Assembly (NCBI GenBank): GCA_937920555.1
Contig: CAKZTM010000099.1
Coordinates: forward strand, 1 to 53,066
From: an uncultured Paracoccaceae bacterium
Lineage (GTDB): Bacteria > Pseudomonadota > Alphaproteobacteria > Rhodobacterales > Rhodobacteraceae
DNA length: 53,066 nucleotides
Direction of reading: 5' to 3'
Shown piece after piece: positions 8,968-17,784 of the stretch. A model generated the notes under the pieces. The model was not told the DNA's origin and searched no databases. It worked only from the letters and a program-made list of their open reading frames with translations. Positions within the stretch are counted from its first letter, which is position 1. The number at the start of each line of letters is the position of its first letter. The position numbers and the translations under genes are program-made.

Positions 8968-9221
8968 AGTGCCATCCAGGTCAGAAATGTTGACCTTAAC
9001 TAGACCCCAAACCAGCCAACCGCGTCAACTCAACTGTTATTACGAAATTTTGTATCAGCCCGTCACCTGTGGACAGACCAAAAGAAACAACATCCATGTG
9101 CTGGCCGCAACAGATGCAGTCCCAAACCGGGGCACGCCCCGACAGCTTTCAATGTTCTATAAATATCCAATTGCGGCCTGCGCGGCGGGCACAATACTTG
9201 AGAATGGGCAATGCCCACCCC
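8968..9221. other. intergenic gap without a gene
   Basis: About 250 bases between the indolepyruvate oxidoreductase start and the terminator of the mannoside operon. It should hold the promoter of the 8967 gene. I see short GC-rich hairpins (GGGGCACGCCCC near 9139 and GGGCAATGCCC near 9206) but no convincing open frame, operator or RNA. Confidence 0.5.
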
Positions 9222-9260
9222 AAAAGCCGCCCAACCCTCCCTCAGGGCGGGCGGCCCAAA
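9222..9260 (-). terminator. Rho-independent terminator of the mannoside operon
   Basis: On the minus strand, just after the stop of the last operon gene (9268), GCCGCCC (9255-9249) pairs with GGGCGGC (9232-9226). The loop carries a smaller CCCT/AGGG stem, and the hairpin is followed by TTTT. The run of T is short but position and strand fit. Confidence 0.75.
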
Positions 9261-9267
9261 AGAGGCG

Positions 9268-10437
9268 TTAAAGCTTCACCCAGGCACAGTTCTTCTTGTC
9301 CGATTTCACACATGCATCAATGAATTGCATGCCTTTCAAACCGTCATGAACCGTGGGGAACACCGCACCCTTGGGCAGCTTGCCACCCTTGCGGCGCTTG
9401 GCGCGAATGGCCAATGCAGCCTCACCGTAGATATTGGCAAAGCCCTCCAAATAACCCTCTGGATGGCCCGGCGGAATGCGGGTCATGCGGGCCGCCGCAT
9501 CCCCGGACCCGGCACCGCCACGGGTGATCAACTGCTTTGGCTGACCCAAGGGCGTGTACCACAATTGGTTGGGATTTTCTTGGGACCATTCCAGCCCACC
9601 CTTGGCACCGTAAACGCGCAAGGTAAGCCCGTTCTCGTTTCCAGGCGCGACCTGAGAACACCACAATGTCCCCTTCAAGCCCTTCTCAAACCGCAAATTC
9701 ACATGCGCATTGTCATCCAGCTTGCGCCCCTTCCCGAATGTGTCCAAATCCGCAGATAAGCTCTCGCAAACAGCGCCGGTCACAAAACAGGCCAGATTAT
9801 AGGCATGCGTGCCAATGTCTCCGATTGATCCGCCATCACCCGATTGCTTGGGATCCGTGCGCCACGCGGCCTGCTTCTGACCCGTCTTTTCAAGCTCTTC
9901 GGACAACCAGTCCTGCGCATATTCCGCCCGGACAACACGAAGCGACCCCAGCTTGCCCTTGGCAATCATCTCACGGGCCTGACGGATCATCGGATAACCT
10001 GTGTAATTATGGGTCAACACAAACAATCGGTCAGACGCATCGGCCAGCTTCACCAACTTCTTGGCATCCGCAAGGCTAGAGGTCAGCGGCTTGTCGCAAA
10101 TCACATGAATGCCCGCTTTCAGAAAAGCCGCAGCAATGGGGAAATGCATGTGGTTGGGGGTGACGATCGCCACAGCCTCGATCCCGTCCTCGCGGGCCGC
10201 CTCTGCCTTGGCCATCTCCTCATAGCTGCCGTAAGACCGCGCCGGGTCCAACCCCAACTCCTTGGCCGAGGCTAAAGCCCGCGTCTTTTGCGAAGACAGG
10301 GCCCCCGCCACCAACTCAAAATGCCCGTCCATACGGGCCGCAATGCGGTGAACGGCACCGATAAAGGCCCCTTGTCCACCGCCAACCATACCGTATTTGA
10401 TCGGTCCTGCTGCTGTCGTTTTTGCACCCGCTACCAT
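9268..10437 (-). CDS. Gfo/Idh/MocA-family sugar dehydrogenase (second of two)
   Basis: 389 residues. The NAD(P)-binding N-domain opens YGMVGGGQGAFIGAVHR, and the catalytic-type motif is HVICDKPLT (the family's EKP lysine motif as DKP). The C-terminal domain has GDGGSIGDIGTHAYNLACFVTG. Members oxidise or reduce sugars and cyclitols at a ring carbon with NAD(P). Its ATG (10437) overlaps the stop of the TIM-barrel gene by one base. It is the last gene of the mannoside operon. Pairing with an isomerase-like neighbour suggests two-step handling of a keto-sugar; the substrate is not readable from sequence. Confidence 0.85.
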   Translation of the reverse strand: MVAGAKTTAAGPIKYGMVGGGQGAFIGAVHRIAARMDGHFELVAGALSSQKTRALASAKELGLDPARSYGSYEEMAKAEAAREDGIEAVAIVTPNHMHFPIAAAFLKAGIHVICDKPLTSSLADAKKLVKLADASDRLFVLTHNYTGYPMIRQAREMIAKGKLGSLRVVRAEYAQDWLSEELEKTGQKQAAWRTDPKQSGDGGSIGDIGTHAYNLACFVTGAVCESLSADLDTFGKGRKLDDNAHVNLRFEKGLKGTLWCSQVAPGNENGLTLRVYGAKGGLEWSQENPNQLWYTPLGQPKQLITRGGAGSGDAAARMTRIPPGHPEGYLEGFANIYGEAALAIRAKRRKGGKLPKGAVFPTVHDGLKGMQFIDACVKSDKKNCAWVKL

Positions 10438-11495
10438 TAGCTTATCCCCAACATTTTCCGGTTTGCCTCCGCATCGGTGCCCGCATCCGCAAAATCGTCA
10501 AATGCGCGCTCTGTCACACGAATGATGTGGTCGCGAATAAAGGGCGCACCTTCGGCCGCACCATCCTCGGGATGCTTCAGGCAGCATTCCCATTCCAACA
10601 CGGCCCAACTGTCGTAATTGTACTGCGCCAGCTTGGAGAAAATCGCCGCAAAATCAACCTGACCATCGCCCAATGAGCGGAAACGCCCGGCCCGCTCGGT
10701 CCAGTTTTGGTAGCCGGAATAAACACCCTGACGCCCGGTCGGGTTAAATTCCGCATCCTTCACATGATAGGCCGAGATGCGCTCGTGATAGATGTCGATG
10801 AAATCCAGATAATCGAGCTGTTGCAGCACAAAATGCGACGGATCATAGTTGATCGTGCACCGCTTGTGGCCGCCCAGCTTGTCCAAAAACATCTCAAACG
10901 TGGCACCGTCAAAGACGTCCTCGCCGGGATGTATCTCATAGCCGACATCGCACCCAGCATCCTCATAGGCGTCCAAAATCGGCTTCCAGCGACGGGCCAA
11001 TTCGTCGAACGCCTCGTCAATCAGTCCAGCAGGACGCTGCGGCCAAGGGTAAAGATAAGGGAACGCCAAAGCGCCGGTAAATGACACAGACGCCGACAAG
11101 CCCATATTCTCAGAGGCTTTGGCAGCCCATAGCATTTGCTGCACAGCCCATTCCTGACGCGCTTTCGGATTGCCATGCACATGAGCTGGCGCAAATCCGT
11201 CAAACTGCGCATCATAGGCAGGATGAACCGCCACAAGCTGGCCCTGAAGATGGGTGGACAGCTCCGTGACCTCCACACCGGCATCAGCGCAAATGCCCTT
11301 CACCTCATCGCAATACCCCTTGGACGAAGCGGCCTTTTCCAAGTCGAACAAGCGCCCGTCCCATGTGGGGATTTGCACTCCCTTATAGCCCAGATCGCCA
11401 GCCCATTTGGTAATTGCCGGCAGAGAATTAAACGGCGCATCATCCCCCGCAAACTGCGCAAGGAATATCGCCGGACCTTTCATCGTTTTTGCCAT
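10437..11495 (-). CDS. sugar phosphate isomerase/epimerase family TIM-barrel protein (longer copy)
   Basis: 352 residues of the xylose isomerase-like TIM-barrel superfamily (IolE/hydroxypyruvate isomerase relatives). Likely metal ligands lie in VGYEIHPGEDVF, INYDPSHFVLQQLDYLDFI, AYHVKDAEFNPTGRQG and WAVLEWECCLK, giving the Glu/Asp/His/Glu order usual in the fold. GGAGGAGATACAAA precedes the ATG at 11495. It lies between two Gfo/Idh/MocA genes. Superfamily members isomerise, epimerise, dehydrate or cleave keto sugars, so no exact reaction can be named. Confidence 0.82.
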   Translation of the reverse strand: MAKTMKGPAIFLAQFAGDDAPFNSLPAITKWAGDLGYKGVQIPTWDGRLFDLEKAASSKGYCDEVKGICADAGVEVTELSTHLQGQLVAVHPAYDAQFDGFAPAHVHGNPKARQEWAVQQMLWAAKASENMGLSASVSFTGALAFPYLYPWPQRPAGLIDEAFDELARRWKPILDAYEDAGCDVGYEIHPGEDVFDGATFEMFLDKLGGHKRCTINYDPSHFVLQQLDYLDFIDIYHERISAYHVKDAEFNPTGRQGVYSGYQNWTERAGRFRSLGDGQVDFAAIFSKLAQYNYDSWAVLEWECCLKHPEDGAAEGAPFIRDHIIRVTERAFDDFADAGTDAEANRKMLGIS

Positions 11496-11508
11496 TTTGT
11501 ATCTCCTC

Positions 11509-12639
11509 CTATCTTAGTAAGGCTTGCGCCTCGTTGATGCCAAGTGCGGCAGGCCGTGTGCATGTCGTGGACAAATCAACGAATTGACCGGTCTCGCCCG
11601 ATCTCAAAATCGCCGTCATCACGTCAACCCCGTGCAATGTCCGGTCCAATGAACAGCGATGATCCCGATCTTCCGAGATCGCCACAGCCATATCCGCCAG
11701 ACCTGCGGCGCGGTAATTGGCCATTTTCCCCTGATTGTGATCTTGATTTGGAATACCGAACGGATGCTCCCAATCGTCCAGCGCTACCAGATCACCCGAC
11801 GGTCCAGCCGCCTCAACAGTACCGCCGAAGAAATTCGGATCGGGCAGGATCATTGAGCCGTCAGTGCCGTAAAGTTCCATATTACCGTGCTTGTGCGCCC
11901 ACACATCCCAACTGGTGGAGACGGTGACCGTCGCGCCATTTTCGAACTGCAAAAGGGCGTGAATGTTGGTGGGGGTAAGAACCGGCACGGTCTCCCCTTG
12001 GCGCGGACCCGACCCGATAGGCCGCGTTTTAAGCGGGCTGGAGGTCAAAGCCCCCACCCGCGTCACCGGCCCAATCAAATTGATCAGGTTGGCCACATAA
12101 TAAGGCCCAAGGTCCAGCATCGGTCCACCACCGGGCGCATAAAAGAAGTCCGGGTTGGGATGCCAACCTTCGGGCCCGTGGCTCATCACATGACATGTGC
12201 CAGAGGTGACCTCACCAATCAGACCCTCATCGATCCGCGCGCGGGCCAACTGATGGGCACCGCCCAAAAACGTGTCCGGCGCACATCCAACCCGCAGGTT
12301 TTTGGACGCCGCCAAAGCGCGCAACGTCTCGCCCTCCTCCAAAGTCAAAACAAGCGGCTTTTCGGAATAGACGTGCTTTCCGGCCTCCAGGATTTGCTTG
12401 GAGATCGGGAAATGTGCCGCCGGGATGGTCAGATTAACGATCACATCCAAATCATCATTGGCCAGCAAATCCTCAACAGTTTGCGCTTTCACCCCAAAGG
12501 CGTCCGCCTGCGCTGTCGCGGCCTCCATGTTCATGTCCGCAACCGCCCGCATTTCCAAACCTTTGAAAAGCGGGGCCAGTTTCAGATACGCTGTCGAAAT
12601 ATTTCCACAGCCGATAATACCTACACCAAGATCACTCAT
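11509..12639 (-). CDS. Gfo/Idh/MocA-family sugar dehydrogenase (first of two)
   Basis: 376 residues from the ATG at 12639. I prefer this start to one at 12714 because CTGAGGAGTTGGCT sits right upstream and the longer form would run into the previous gene. The Rossmann start is MSDLGVGIIGCGNISTAYL, the catalytic motif is HVYSEKPLVLTL, and the C-domain carries GGGPMLDLGPYYVANLINL. It should be an NAD(P)-dependent dehydrogenase acting on a sugar or keto-glycoside. It differs clearly from the second copy at 9268 (EKP instead of DKP, different length), so the two are not a recent duplication. Confidence 0.86.
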   Translation of the reverse strand: MSDLGVGIIGCGNISTAYLKLAPLFKGLEMRAVADMNMEAATAQADAFGVKAQTVEDLLANDDLDVIVNLTIPAAHFPISKQILEAGKHVYSEKPLVLTLEEGETLRALAASKNLRVGCAPDTFLGGAHQLARARIDEGLIGEVTSGTCHVMSHGPEGWHPNPDFFYAPGGGPMLDLGPYYVANLINLIGPVTRVGALTSSPLKTRPIGSGPRQGETVPVLTPTNIHALLQFENGATVTVSTSWDVWAHKHGNMELYGTDGSMILPDPNFFGGTVEAAGPSGDLVALDDWEHPFGIPNQDHNQGKMANYRAAGLADMAVAISEDRDHRCSLDRTLHGVDVMTAILRSGETGQFVDLSTTCTRPAALGINEAQALLR

Positions 12640-12649
12640 AGCCAACTCC

Positions 12650-13399
12650 TCAGAATGAATTTGCAGATGCAAGCGAGCGGGACGCAAACCGCCGCTCGTC
12701 ACTTGGATTGTCATGCTCCATTACGAAATGTTTGGCCGGTGTCGCACGCAAGGCCGCCATGATCCCGGCCCAATCCATGACACCGTGGCCCACATCGGCC
12801 CACCCGTCCTCATCAGCACATTCACCTGACGCCGCCAAGTCTTTGACATGCGCCGCCGTGATCCGGTCTTTGTACTTTTCGATCCAAGCTATCGGGTCCG
12901 CCTCGCCGCGCACAACCCATGCCACATCCATTTCCCATTCCAACGAAGGACCACCCTCCAGCAACGCATCCATTGGGATGATGCCACCCGTGGCCACAAA
13001 CTCGAAATCGTGATTGTGATACCCGAACCCGTAACCGGCCTCTTTCAAGGGACGCCCGGCCGCCTCGATCCGCGCGCCCAAAGCCCGCCATCCCGCCGCA
13101 TCCGTTGGCCGGTCGTCGGGCATGATAAACGGCACGTAAAACGAATTGATATCGAGTGACTTTGCAATCGCCAAAACCCCGTCGATATCACCCTCGACCA
13201 TGTCCAAACCGATATGAGCCGACTTCATGTGCAGGCCACTGGCATCCAAATCAGCTTTTAGCTGAGCGGCGGCATCCTGAGTTTGAAAGAGCCCGCCATA
13301 GCCTTCCACAGCATCATAACCAAGCTCGGCAAGGATCTTGAGTGTGTTGGATAAGGGCGGGAAATTCCGCGAGGAATAAAGCTGGTAGGAAAAAGACAT
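12650..13399 (-). CDS. sugar phosphate isomerase/epimerase family TIM-barrel protein (shorter copy)
   Basis: 249 residues of the xylose isomerase-like TIM-barrel fold. Recognisable strands and ligand motifs are YDAVEGYGGLF, MKSAHIGLD, GFGYHNHDFEF, LEWEMDVAWVVRG, ITAAHVKDLA and HFVMEHDNPSD. The ATG at 13399 overlaps the beta-mannosidase stop by one base, which ties it to glycoside breakdown, and a Gfo/Idh/MocA gene follows ten bases later. This short type is often encoded beside sugar dehydrogenases; some relatives act on 3-keto sugars. The function here is inferred from context only. Confidence 0.82.
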   Translation of the reverse strand: MSFSYQLYSSRNFPPLSNTLKILAELGYDAVEGYGGLFQTQDAAAQLKADLDASGLHMKSAHIGLDMVEGDIDGVLAIAKSLDINSFYVPFIMPDDRPTDAAGWRALGARIEAAGRPLKEAGYGFGYHNHDFEFVATGGIIPMDALLEGGPSLEWEMDVAWVVRGEADPIAWIEKYKDRITAAHVKDLAASGECADEDGWADVGHGVMDWAGIMAALRATPAKHFVMEHDNPSDERRFASRSLASANSF

Positions 13400-15819
13400 C
13401 AGGCGGCCTCCGATTTGGGTTGGGCATAGGTTGCAGAATGAATATCCCGAATAACGAACTGAGGCGTAGCTTCAGGATCATCAGGGGTAAAGACAAGTTT
13501 GGCGGGGCGGTCTGGGGTCAAGGTCAGACCATTTTCGGAAAAACGACCCGGCAGATCCGCCTCAACGGCCACGAAAAGCGCCAAAGCCTCCGCGTGCAAG
13601 GTCAGCTCCCATCCGGTCCGGGCCCGGTGCGCATCCAGCTTGATTTGCGGCGCCTGTAGCGACAGCGACTTGTAGGGCGTTGTCATGACATGCTCAAACC
13701 CGGCAGATCCTGCGCCAGACCACGCAAAACAGAGCAGCTCTTGACCGGTCCACTCCTCTAGTTGAGTCGAACCAAGGTTAACGCTGGAATCCGGCGCAAT
13801 ATCAACCGCTTGCTTGGCCAGCAACCGCGCTGTGCCGTCCATTTTCACGACCATCGGCTGCCACTCGATCGATACGGTCTGCGAGGTGTCATTGAGCCCG
13901 AAAAACTGCACCCCATCAGGCCCCGGAATAGCCACCACCGACACAGGCGCAAAGAACCGCTTGGCCGCATGATGAAGCAACTTCCAGCCGCCTCCATAAT
14001 CCAGACTGGACCAGCTTGCGACCGGCCAAACATCATTGAGCTGCCAGTAAAGCGCGCCCATGCAGTGGGGCCGGAGCGAGCGCCAATACTCCACCGCCGT
14101 GCGGATCGCCAAAGCCTGTTGGACTTGGCTGAGATAGACGAAATTCTCAAACCCCTCAGGGAAGCGGAAATACCGAAACATGGTCTCGGCAATCCGGGCG
14201 TTTCCGCCCACATTCTTTTGATGGCTCTCCATCACCGGCGAGGCGATGTTCAGATCGTCCCCGTCCGCAAATGTCTTGAGAACCGGCATGGACGTGTAGG
14301 ACTGAAAGCCAAACTCGGAGCAAAACCGAGGCTTCACATCACGGTAATGCTCAAAATCACGACCCTCGTGCCAGACGGACCAGAAATGCATGTCGCCGCG
14401 ACTGTCGTCATGCCACGCATCGCCAAAATCCATGTGACCGGGGCATGGCGAAGACGGCCACCAATTGGCGTCCGGCAGGGTATCTTTGAGAGACTGCTCA
14501 ATGGTCCGGTTCAGCCGGTCATAGGCCACCAGATACCGGTCGCGGTTTTTCACGCTTTCCTCATACCACGTCAGCGCGCCTACAAGCTCATTGTCGCCGC
14601 ACCACAGAGCAATGCGATGGGACAAGCGGGCAGATTGATGGGCGACCTCTTGGGCCACGTCCTCCAGATAAGCGTCATCGGCAGGATAGAGATTGCATGA
14701 GAACATGAAATCCTGCCAAACCATCAGGCCCAACTCGTCGCAAATCTCATAGAACCAGTCCGGCTCGTAGCGCCCACCACCCCAAACGCGGATCATGTTC
14801 ATGTTTGCGTCCACGGCCGATTGCAAAAGCGCACGCGTTTTCTCAGGTGAGATCCGGGACGGCAGCGCATCTGCGGGCACCCAATTGGCGCCTTTGGCGA
14901 ATATCTCACGTCCATTGACAGAGAACGCAAAACGAGAGCCCGTCTCGTCCTCGTCAGTGATCAAATTGATGTCACGAAGCGCGATCTTAATGGTCTTGGC
15001 GACATCTCCAACCGTGACCGTCAGGTCGTAAAGGTGTTGGTCGCCCTGACCGGCTGGCCACCAGAGCTTTGGCTTCTGAACGACAAGTTCACCCCGAAGA
15101 CGGCCCTTTTCGTCCAAATGGGTCAGGCAACATTGCGCAGCTTTAAGTCCACCAACATCAATCTCGCAAGCGGCATCGTCGTCGATATCCCCCAAAAGAT
15201 GGGCCTCGATGGCCAACTCTACTCCACTAGCGGAGTAGTGCTGTGAAACCTTTATATTTCCGATGCTTACGTCGTTTTTGCCGAACAAACTGATCTCGCC
15301 CAGAACCCCGAACGGCATCAGACAAGGCCCCCAATCCCAGCCAAAATCACACTGCACTTTGCGCAGCATGTTTCCGCCCGCCACCGGGTTATTATCCGTG
15401 TGCGGCACCGGATAGGGCTGAGCCGCCGCAATCGCCTGACCCGCCTTTGGGTTCGACTTGAACAAGATCTCGATCTCATTCTGACCGGCCCGAACCCACT
15501 GGCTGACATCGACCTCAAAGGGCCGAAAACTGTTGGCAGCCTCCAAAACCAAGGCACCGTTCAAACGAACTTCCGCGACCGTGTCCAAGCCATCAACCCG
15601 GAACAGCCACGGCCCATCGCCAGACGCCTCAAACGACCGCCGCGCGGTCCAATCGCGCTCCGCGGCCCAGCGACACTCATATTCGTTGCGGCCATAATAC
15701 GGCTCGGGTAAAATGCCCGCCGCAATCAACGCAGATACACAATCGCCGGGGAAAACCACCGGACAGGCAAGGGCTCCGGTCGCATCGCGCAACTGCCATG
15801 TGCCGTGAAGATCAATCAC
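13399..15819 (-). CDS. beta-mannosidase, glycoside hydrolase family 2
   Basis: 806 residues with the GH2 layout: jelly-roll domain (DLHGTWQLRD, VFPGDCVSALIAAGILPEPYYGRNE, FRVDGLDTVAEVRLNG), CDFGWDWGP at 157-165, then the TIM barrel with MIRVWGGGRYEPDWFYEICDELG. Predicted acid/base is Glu411 in WCGDNE and nucleophile Glu502 in FCSEFGFQS. PGDCVSAL and WDWGP are typical of beta-mannosidases rather than beta-galactosidases. There is no signal peptide, so it should cleave imported short beta-mannosides in the cytoplasm. The GTG start overlaps the ATPase stop (GTGA). The coding sequence contains the 15219-15238 palindrome. Confidence 0.9.
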   Translation of the reverse strand: MIDLHGTWQLRDATGALACPVVFPGDCVSALIAAGILPEPYYGRNEYECRWAAERDWTARRSFEASGDGPWLFRVDGLDTVAEVRLNGALVLEAANSFRPFEVDVSQWVRAGQNEIEILFKSNPKAGQAIAAAQPYPVPHTDNNPVAGGNMLRKVQCDFGWDWGPCLMPFGVLGEISLFGKNDVSIGNIKVSQHYSASGVELAIEAHLLGDIDDDAACEIDVGGLKAAQCCLTHLDEKGRLRGELVVQKPKLWWPAGQGDQHLYDLTVTVGDVAKTIKIALRDINLITDEDETGSRFAFSVNGREIFAKGANWVPADALPSRISPEKTRALLQSAVDANMNMIRVWGGGRYEPDWFYEICDELGLMVWQDFMFSCNLYPADDAYLEDVAQEVAHQSARLSHRIALWCGDNELVGALTWYEESVKNRDRYLVAYDRLNRTIEQSLKDTLPDANWWPSSPCPGHMDFGDAWHDDSRGDMHFWSVWHEGRDFEHYRDVKPRFCSEFGFQSYTSMPVLKTFADGDDLNIASPVMESHQKNVGGNARIAETMFRYFRFPEGFENFVYLSQVQQALAIRTAVEYWRSLRPHCMGALYWQLNDVWPVASWSSLDYGGGWKLLHHAAKRFFAPVSVVAIPGPDGVQFFGLNDTSQTVSIEWQPMVVKMDGTARLLAKQAVDIAPDSSVNLGSTQLEEWTGQELLCFAWSGAGSAGFEHVMTTPYKSLSLQAPQIKLDAHRARTGWELTLHAEALALFVAVEADLPGRFSENGLTLTPDRPAKLVFTPDDPEATPQFVIRDIHSATYAQPKSEAA
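15219..15238. repeat. 20-bp near-palindrome inside the beta-mannosidase gene
   Basis: CTACTCCACTAGCGGAGTAG keeps the frame CTACTC-NN-CTAG-NN-GAGTAG of the perfect palindrome at 3303-3322 and differs from it at only three positions. A weaker relative with the same spacing, ACTC-CT-CTAG-TT-GAGT, is at 13752-13767 in the same gene. CTAG is usually scarce in such genomes, so two 20-mers this alike are unlikely to be chance. Confidence 0.5.
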
Positions 15820-16883
15820 AGGCGCTGCTCAGTCTCCATGTCGAAAACAGACGCCTTGGGAATATCTAAGCTAAGATAAACTTCCGAGCCGCGCGGGTGA
15901 CGCACTTCGGGCTCAATGCGCACAGAAACCGGCTGCCCGCCCAAAGAAACCCACAACAAACTGTCCGAGCCCATGGGCTCCTCCACATCTACAATCGCAG
16001 GAACCGAACCCGGCGTGGCATTGGTCGAGACTGCGATATGCTCTGGCCGAAGCCCCAACTTGACCTTGCTCAGAGTTCCGCTGGCATCGCCGTCATACCC
16101 CGCCAGCGGGATCGACAGATCGCCGGCCTGAAACACTCCGCCGGACAAAGACCCGTCAAGAAAACTCATCGACGGCGACCCAATGAAACCCGCGACAAAC
16201 AAGTTGGTCGGCTTGTTGTAAATGGTCCGCGGATCGGCGAGCTGCTGAATGATGCCCCCCTTCATGACCGCAATGCGGTCCGCGAGTGTGAGCGCCTCAA
16301 TCTGATCATGGGTCACATAAATCATGGTGTTTTCAAGTCGTGCATGAAGCCGCTTGATCTCCACCCGCAACTCCGAGCGCAGTTTCGCATCCAGGTTCGA
16401 CAAAGGCTCATCGAACAAAAACACATCCACGTCACGCACCAGCGCACGACCGATCGCCACCCGCTGCCGTTGACCACCAGACAAAGCCGCAGGCTTACGC
16501 TTCAAAAGCGGCTCGATCTGCAAAATCTCCGAGGCCCGCTTGATCCGCTGAGCAATGTCAGACTTGCTCAGCCCCGCATTTTTGAGACCAAAGGACAGAT
16601 TGCCCTCCACCGTCATCTGCGGATAAAGCGCATAGGATTGGAAAACCATCCCGATGCCACGATCCTTGGGCTCCTCCCAAGTGACATTCTTGTCGTTAAT
16701 GAAAATCTGTCCGTCAGAGACATCCAGCAGTCCGGCGATACAGTTCAAAAGCGTCGATTTTCCGCAACCCGACGGGCCGAGCAACACAAGAAACTCTCCT
16801 TCAGCAACATCGATGGTGAGGTCTTTGAGAACCTCGACCGCTCCGAAGTTCAGCTTCAGATCCTTGATTGAAATTGAGGACAT
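15816..16883 (-). CDS. sugar ABC transporter ATP-binding protein (MalK/UgpC family)
   Basis: 355 residues. Walker A is GPSGCGKST, the Q-loop is in GMVFQSYALYPQMTV, the signature is LSGGQRQRVAIGRALVRD, Walker B is VFLFDEPLSNLD and the switch histidine is in YVTHDQIEA. A C-terminal regulatory TOBE-like domain follows (KLGLRPEHI). This is the standard ATPase of CUT1-class oligosaccharide importers. It starts four bases after the MalG-like permease stop and ends overlapping the beta-mannosidase start, so transport and hydrolysis are encoded on one transcript. Confidence 0.93.
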   Translation of the reverse strand: MSSISIKDLKLNFGAVEVLKDLTIDVAEGEFLVLLGPSGCGKSTLLNCIAGLLDVSDGQIFINDKNVTWEEPKDRGIGMVFQSYALYPQMTVEGNLSFGLKNAGLSKSDIAQRIKRASEILQIEPLLKRKPAALSGGQRQRVAIGRALVRDVDVFLFDEPLSNLDAKLRSELRVEIKRLHARLENTMIYVTHDQIEALTLADRIAVMKGGIIQQLADPRTIYNKPTNLFVAGFIGSPSMSFLDGSLSGGVFQAGDLSIPLAGYDGDASGTLSKVKLGLRPEHIAVSTNATPGSVPAIVDVEEPMGSDSLLWVSLGGQPVSVRIEPEVRHPRGSEVYLSLDIPKASVFDMETEQRL

Positions 16884-16887
16884 GAGA

Positions 16888-17784
16888 TTAACCTTTCACC
16901 GCACCGGCTGCGATGCCGCGTACAAACAGTTTTCCAGAGATGAAATAGACCACCAGCGGCACAAGGCCCGTCAGGATCGTTGCGGCCATATTGACGTTAT
17001 ATTCCTTCACGCCCTGCACCGAGTTGACGATGTTGTTCAGCTGAACCGTCATCGGGTAATATTCCGGCTTGGTGTAGACGACACCAAACAAGAAATCGTT
17101 CCAAATACCGGTGACCTGAAGGATCATCGCAACAACAAAGATGGGCAGTGACATGGGCAACATGATCCTAAAATAGATGCCCCAAAACCCGGCTCCATCC
17201 ACACGGGCCGCCTTAAACAACTCCTCAGGAATGGACGTGAAATAGTTGCGGAACAACAAGGTTAGGATCGGCATTCCAAAGATCGTGTGAACGATGATCA
17301 AGCCCGTCAGTGAACCGTAAAGCCCGACCTCGCGCAGCAAAATCACAATCGGATAAAGCATCACCTGATAGGGTACAAATGCCCCGAAAATCAGGATCGT
17401 GAAAAACACATCCGCCCCTTTGAAGCGCCAGTTGGCCAACGCATAGCCGTTCACCGATGCAATCGCGATGGACACGATCACCGATGGGATCAAAATACGC
17501 ACGGAGTTCCAGAACCCCCGGCTGAGCCCTTCGCAGTTCAGCCCGGTACAGGCCTCTGACCAGGCCTTCACCCAAGGCTCAAACGTGATCTCAACGGGCG
17601 GCGCGAAAACATTGCCGAGCCGGATTTCCGGCATCCCCTTAACGGAGGTAATGATCATCACATAAAGCGGCAGCAAATAGTAAAGCGCGACCACGATAAG
17701 CGTGCCATAGATGAAAATGTTGCGACGCGAAAACCGCTTGCGGGGCTTTGGGCCTCTTGGACCAGACAGAGCGATATCAACCAT
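16888..17784 (-). CDS. carbohydrate ABC transporter permease (MalG type)
   Basis: 298 residues from the ATG at 17784 (MVDIALSGP), which overlaps the upstream permease stop by eight bases and is preceded by GGGGGGAAG. About six transmembrane segments are visible, the first in IFIYGTLIVVALYYLLPLYVM. The EAA loop contacting the ATPase is EELFKAARVDGAGFWGIYFRIMLP. It forms the inner-membrane channel with the neighbouring MalF-type permease. Confidence 0.92.
   Translation of the reverse strand: MVDIALSGPRGPKPRKRFSRRNIFIYGTLIVVALYYLLPLYVMIITSVKGMPEIRLGNVFAPPVEITFEPWVKAWSEACTGLNCEGLSRGFWNSVRILIPSVIVSIAIASVNGYALANWRFKGADVFFTILIFGAFVPYQVMLYPIVILLREVGLYGSLTGLIIVHTIFGMPILTLLFRNYFTSIPEELFKAARVDGAGFWGIYFRIMLPMSLPIFVVAMILQVTGIWNDFLFGVVYTKPEYYPMTVQLNNIVNSVQGVKEYNVNMAATILTGLVPLVVYFISGKLFVRGIAAGAVKG

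Noticed and set aside
12640..12714. Longer start for the first Gfo/Idh/MocA gene
   Set aside because: It would overlap the preceding gene, and a strong ribosome site lies before the ATG at 12639.
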